From positions 1,488,001 to 1,552,000 of the forward strand of contig NZ_CP019893.1 of NCBI RefSeq assembly GCF_002156705.1: a DNA stretch of 64,000 bases. Reading direction: 5' to 3'. The stretch comes from Natrarchaeobaculum aegyptiacum. GTDB lineage: Archaea > Halobacteriota > Halobacteria > Halobacteriales > Natrialbaceae. Below the pieces are notes generated by a model, which was not told the origin of the DNA, did not search any database, and worked only from the letters and a program-made list of their open reading frames with translations. The position numbers were made by a program, and so were the translations under genes. This document shows positions 61,645 to 64,000 of the stretch, piece after piece (the stretch's first letter is position 1; the number at the start of each line of letters is the position of its first letter).

Positions 61645-61923
61645 ATGGCGACTGTCGTCCGGACGGATGACGTTCTCGGTGGCGAGCCACGGCTCGAGGG
61701 AACACGGGTCGGCGTCCTCGACGTATACGAACTCGTCGTCGGCGGTGGCTATCCACCCGCAGACGTTGCAGACCAGCTCGATCGGTCACTCGGTGAGGTG
61801 TATACGGCACTCGCCTACTATCACGAGCACCCGGAAGAAATGCGTGAGTGCCGTCGGGAACGTGAGGAAGCAGTGGCCGAACTCGCTGACAGGGCACTCC
61901 AGCCACCAGAACCCGCACAGTGA
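61645..61923 (+). CDS. DUF433 antitoxin, second module
   Basis: 92 residues, MATVVRTDDVLGGEPRLEGT, RVGVLDVYELVVGGGYPPAD, LGEVYTALAYYHEHPEEMRE. Different subgroup from the first DUF433 gene. GTGA overlap with the toxin. Confidence 0.85.
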   Translation: MATVVRTDDVLGGEPRLEGTRVGVLDVYELVVGGGYPPADVADQLDRSLGEVYTALAYYHEHPEEMRECRREREEAVAELADRALQPPEPAQ

Positions 61924-62207
61924 CCTGTTCGTTTTGCACCGACGAACACGTTCCCAGTGTCTTCGTCACGACCCTTCGATCTGGTGGATACGAGGTCGTG
62001 ACCGCAAACTCGGTGTTCGGCGAAGGGACCGACGACCGAAGCCTGCTCGAGTACTGTAGCGATGCAGACCACGTGTTCATCACGCACGATAAGAAGGATT
62101 TTGGAGGAGTTCTCGGTTCTGTAGTCGACCACGCAGGGATCGTAATTTACACGGATCCGGTGTTTCTCCGGGCAGAGCCAGATTCTGCAGTTCGAACACT
62201 CGAGTGA
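61920..62207 (+). CDS. DUF5615 PIN-like toxin, second module
   Basis: 95 residues, GTG start: MTCSFCTDEHVPSVFVTTLR with D8, SVFGEGTDDRSLLEYCSDAD, HVFITHDKKDFGGVLGSVVD with the acidic residues. Coupled to its DUF433 partner. Confidence 0.85.
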   Translation: MTCSFCTDEHVPSVFVTTLRSGGYEVVTANSVFGEGTDDRSLLEYCSDADHVFITHDKKDFGGVLGSVVDHAGIVIYTDPVFLRAEPDSAVRTLE

Positions 62208-62299
62208 GCACTCGAACACTTTTCGCCGGAAGAGATTCGTGGTGAACGGATCTGGCTCGATCAGTGGCGTCGAGAAAATCGGTAGGGCTCAACAGTATC

Positions 62300-62579
62300 G
62301 GTACGAAAACAGCAGTTATCTCGCCCAGTCGATCGCTCGTTCCACTTCGTCCGGCTCGATCCTTTCCGCGGCAAATCAGCTCTGGGTTCGCTCACGTACT
62401 TCACGAGAGACGCCAACTGGGTCCGCTTCGATATCAGCTTGAAATTCCAGCAGACGACTCACGAGATCGTTCAGCGCACTCACGCGCGTCGATCCCTCGC
62501 CAACGACGCCAGTCTCACTATCCACTGCCTCGAACTGGCCGTCGATCTGTGAGACTTCGACAGTCGAGGTCGTGCTCAT
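62300..62579 (-). pseudogene. Truncated HicB-like antitoxin plus PIN start remnant
   Basis: Copy of 59407-59670. The antitoxin frame (62376-62579) keeps 67 residues, near identical, then ends at a new stop (ERTQS). Beyond it, 62300-62375 still resembles the old 3' end and the first nine codons of the PIN toxin, but its ATG is now CTG. The rest of the toxin is gone. Confidence 0.8.
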
Positions 62580-62663
62580 TAGCATCATCTACTGCGTACT
62601 CCTTCGAAAAAGCTTCTCCGTCGCCGTGTGACGTGGTGGAGGCTACTTGACAGGTGCCCGCCG

Positions 62664-62839
62664 ATGACCGACGTCCAGTGCTTCTGGGCCGACGAGGCGG
62701 ACCTACCCGACGGCCCGGACATTCCCATCTGTCCGCGGTTTCACACCCCATCACCCACGTCACCAGCACCGGCCCCGGAACCCACGTCGCCACCCCCTGT
62801 GGCTGTCCCGTCTCGCCGCGCGTGCTCGAGCGCGAGTAA
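62664..62839 (+). pseudogene. Zinc-knuckle copy 5, frameshifted
   Basis: MTDVQCFWADEADLPDGPDI starts normally, then PICPRFHT replaces the second cysteine and the frame shifts; the last part repeats the conserved DNA but out of frame. Its upstream flank resembles that of copy 2. Confidence 0.78.
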
Positions 62840-63026
62840 GCCGGGTGCCCGGGCTGGCTCGAGGACGAAGCGCCACTCGAGAACCCGGCGTCCGGAATCA
62901 CCGGTAGACGTGGTCGGCCACCGGTGCTCGAGTAGCCGTCGACAGCCAGCGTACAATCGACCGCTCGAACGAAAGCGAGTCCCCTGCTCCCAAGAGGCTT
63001 TGTATCCGAGCCACCTATCTCATCGT

Positions 63027-63275
63027 ATGCGGACGATCGAGGTTCCAGCGGACGTGTACGACTCAGTCTCCGTTCCAGAAGGTGAACGGGAAGACGTACT
63101 CAGACAGGAGCTAGCACTGTCGTTGTATCGAGAACGAATGCTCTCGTTCGGAAAGGCGCGAGAACTCGCCGGGATGTCCCACCGGGAGTTCCAGCGGCTC
63201 CTCGGCGAGCGCGAGGTCGAGCGCCACTACACTGACGACGAACTGGCAGAAGACCTCGAGTATGGGCGACGATAA
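63027..63275 (+). CDS. UPF0175 antitoxin
   Basis: 82 residues, MRTIEVPADVYDSVSVPEGE, ALSLYRERMLSFGKARELAG, MSHREFQRLLGEREVERHYT. wHTH-type UPF0175 that is usually paired with DUF3368 toxins. Overlaps toxin by 14 bases. Confidence 0.88.
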   Translation: MRTIEVPADVYDSVSVPEGEREDVLRQELALSLYRERMLSFGKARELAGMSHREFQRLLGEREVERHYTDDELAEDLEYGRR

Positions 63276-63753
63276 TCTGATCGTTGCGGATACATCGCCC
63301 CTTTTAAACCTCGCGTTGATCGACCGACTCGAGTTCGTCCGTAATCAGTTTTCGACGGTCGAGGTTCCAGAACAGGTCTGGACTGAGCTGATGGATGGCG
63401 TCAATGGCGTCGAGACGCTCCGTACCGCCCACAACGACGGAGTGCTCGAAATCGTCCCGGTCGAGAAAACACCACTCTTCGAAGAATTTCGACGGAATCT
63501 CGACGTCGGAGAGGCAGCAACACTTGCATACGCGATCGACACGAACGCGGATCTCGTACTGCTCGATGAGCGTGACGCACGCCAGACTGCCCGACGCCAC
63601 GGGCTCGAGATGACAGGTGTGATCGGCATACTCCTGCGCGAGTTTGGAGGGGAGCCAGACGCGTTACGGACGGAACTCGATCGACTCCGGAGTGCGGGGT
63701 TCTGGATCTCCGAAAGCCTGTATGAGACTGCCATCGAGCGTGCCAGAAACTAA
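63262..63753 (+). CDS. DUF3368 PIN-like toxin
   Basis: 163 residues, MGDDNLIVADTSPLLNLALI with D10, LDVGEAATLAYAIDTNADLV with E and LLDERDARQTARRHGLEMTG with D. PIN-fold nuclease, partner of UPF0175. Confidence 0.88.
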   Translation: MGDDNLIVADTSPLLNLALIDRLEFVRNQFSTVEVPEQVWTELMDGVNGVETLRTAHNDGVLEIVPVEKTPLFEEFRRNLDVGEAATLAYAIDTNADLVLLDERDARQTARRHGLEMTGVIGILLREFGGEPDALRTELDRLRSAGFWISESLYETAIERARN

Positions 63754-63757
63754 TTCG

Positions 63758-63838
63758 GTTCCAGATCACGAAACCGCCACACTCGACGTTCATCGGATCG
63801 AGCAGCGAAGTGGTGCGTATACTGCTGCCAACGATTGA
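63758..63838 (+). pseudogene. RelE C-terminal remnant
   Basis: VPDHETATLDVHRIEQRSGA YTAAND and stop, equal in layout to the last 26 codons of the RelE toxin (VPNHGTATLEVHRIEHRSGA). The duplicated block continues into zinc-knuckle copy 6, as it does behind the real RelE into copy 4. Confidence 0.82.
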
Positions 63839-63879
63839 CGTGCCGTTCGAAACGAGCGACGGGTTCTGGACAGGCCCTC

Positions 63880-64000
63880 AACATCCCCATCTGCTCCGGC
63901 TGTGACACCCCCCATTACCCACGTCACCAGCACCGGTCCCGGCACCCACGTCGCCACCCCCTGTGGCTGTCCCATCTCGCCGAGCGTGCTCGAGCGCGAG
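63880..64000 (+). pseudogene. Zinc-knuckle copy 6, frameshifted and cut by window end
   Basis: NIPICSGCDTP, then one extra C shifts the frame; the rest of the 3' end is intact DNA. Continues past the window, where another TA module is predicted. Confidence 0.7.

Larger units (their letters stand above)
58710..64000. other. Toxin-antitoxin cassette array delimited by zinc-knuckle repeats
   Basis: Six copies of one short gene or its 3' part start their shared core at 58829, 59884, 60605, 61473, 62785 and 63949. Each of the first five is followed by a TA module. The core runs from CGTCGCCACCCCCTGTGGCT through about 100 bases, including 45-50 noncoding bases after the stop with CTCGAGGAC. The array runs beyond the window. 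Confidence 0.75.

Noticed and set aside
58829-64000. CRISPR array
   Set aside because: Repeats are about 100 bases, spaced by 0.7-1.3 kb of genes, and have no short regular spacers.

Overview
The window reads as chromosomal DNA of a haloarchaeon. Proteins are strongly acidic, GC is high, CTCGAG is very frequent in and between genes, many starts lie about 25-35 bases after a TATA box, and archaeal hallmarks are present (TFB, doublet histone, RPA, NMD3, aIF-6, L39e, L31e, prefoldin, archaeal RNase P RNA, a PGF-CTERM S-layer glycoprotein). The CTCGAG-rich style suggests the Natrialba/Haloterrigena side of the class; this is an inference. No transposase, rRNA or CRISPR array was seen.

1-34 kb is mostly core genome: GNAT, SUI1, gamma-glutamylcyclotransferase, UvrC, an ornithine-cyclodeaminase-family enzyme, TFB, Pcm, a Bat-type regulator, a histone/histone-deacetylase pair, RPA, tRNA-Arg(GCG) followed by duplicated tRNA 3' ends, RNase P RNA, nicotinate phosphoribosyltransferase, a MazEF pair whose toxin is frameshifted, HemB, ferredoxin, an alcohol dehydrogenase, small haloarchaeal zinc and DUF proteins, an atypical transcribable tRNA-like element and a first Fe-S helicase.

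34-51 kb holds wybutosine enzyme Taw2 plus NMD3, two ORB-like origin boxes before HtpX, a second Fe-S helicase, a 323-bp nested palindrome, and the ribosome cluster rpl39e-rpl31e-tif6-(membrane protein, ASCH protein)-rpl18a-pfdA-ftsY, in which rpl18a is much shortened. A sulfite/nitrite reductase overlaps an FrhB-like F420 oxidoreductase; together they look like a split version of methanogen Fsr.

51-64 kb is accessory. HepT/MntA and VapBC modules come first, then a winged-helix gene, the S-layer glycoprotein gene and a 5'-truncated second S-layer gene that may be a silent donor. From 58.7 kb to the end lies a striking array: six copies of a 58-residue zinc-knuckle gene or its 3' end (two intact, four broken), each followed, as far as the window shows, by a different toxin-antitoxin module: PIN/HicB-like, DUF433/DUF5615, RHH/RelE, DUF433/DUF5615 again, and UPF0175/DUF3368. 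Duplicated remnants of an antitoxin and of a RelE tail show growth by recombination at the repeats. This cassette-like organisation is the best candidate here for an undescribed system.
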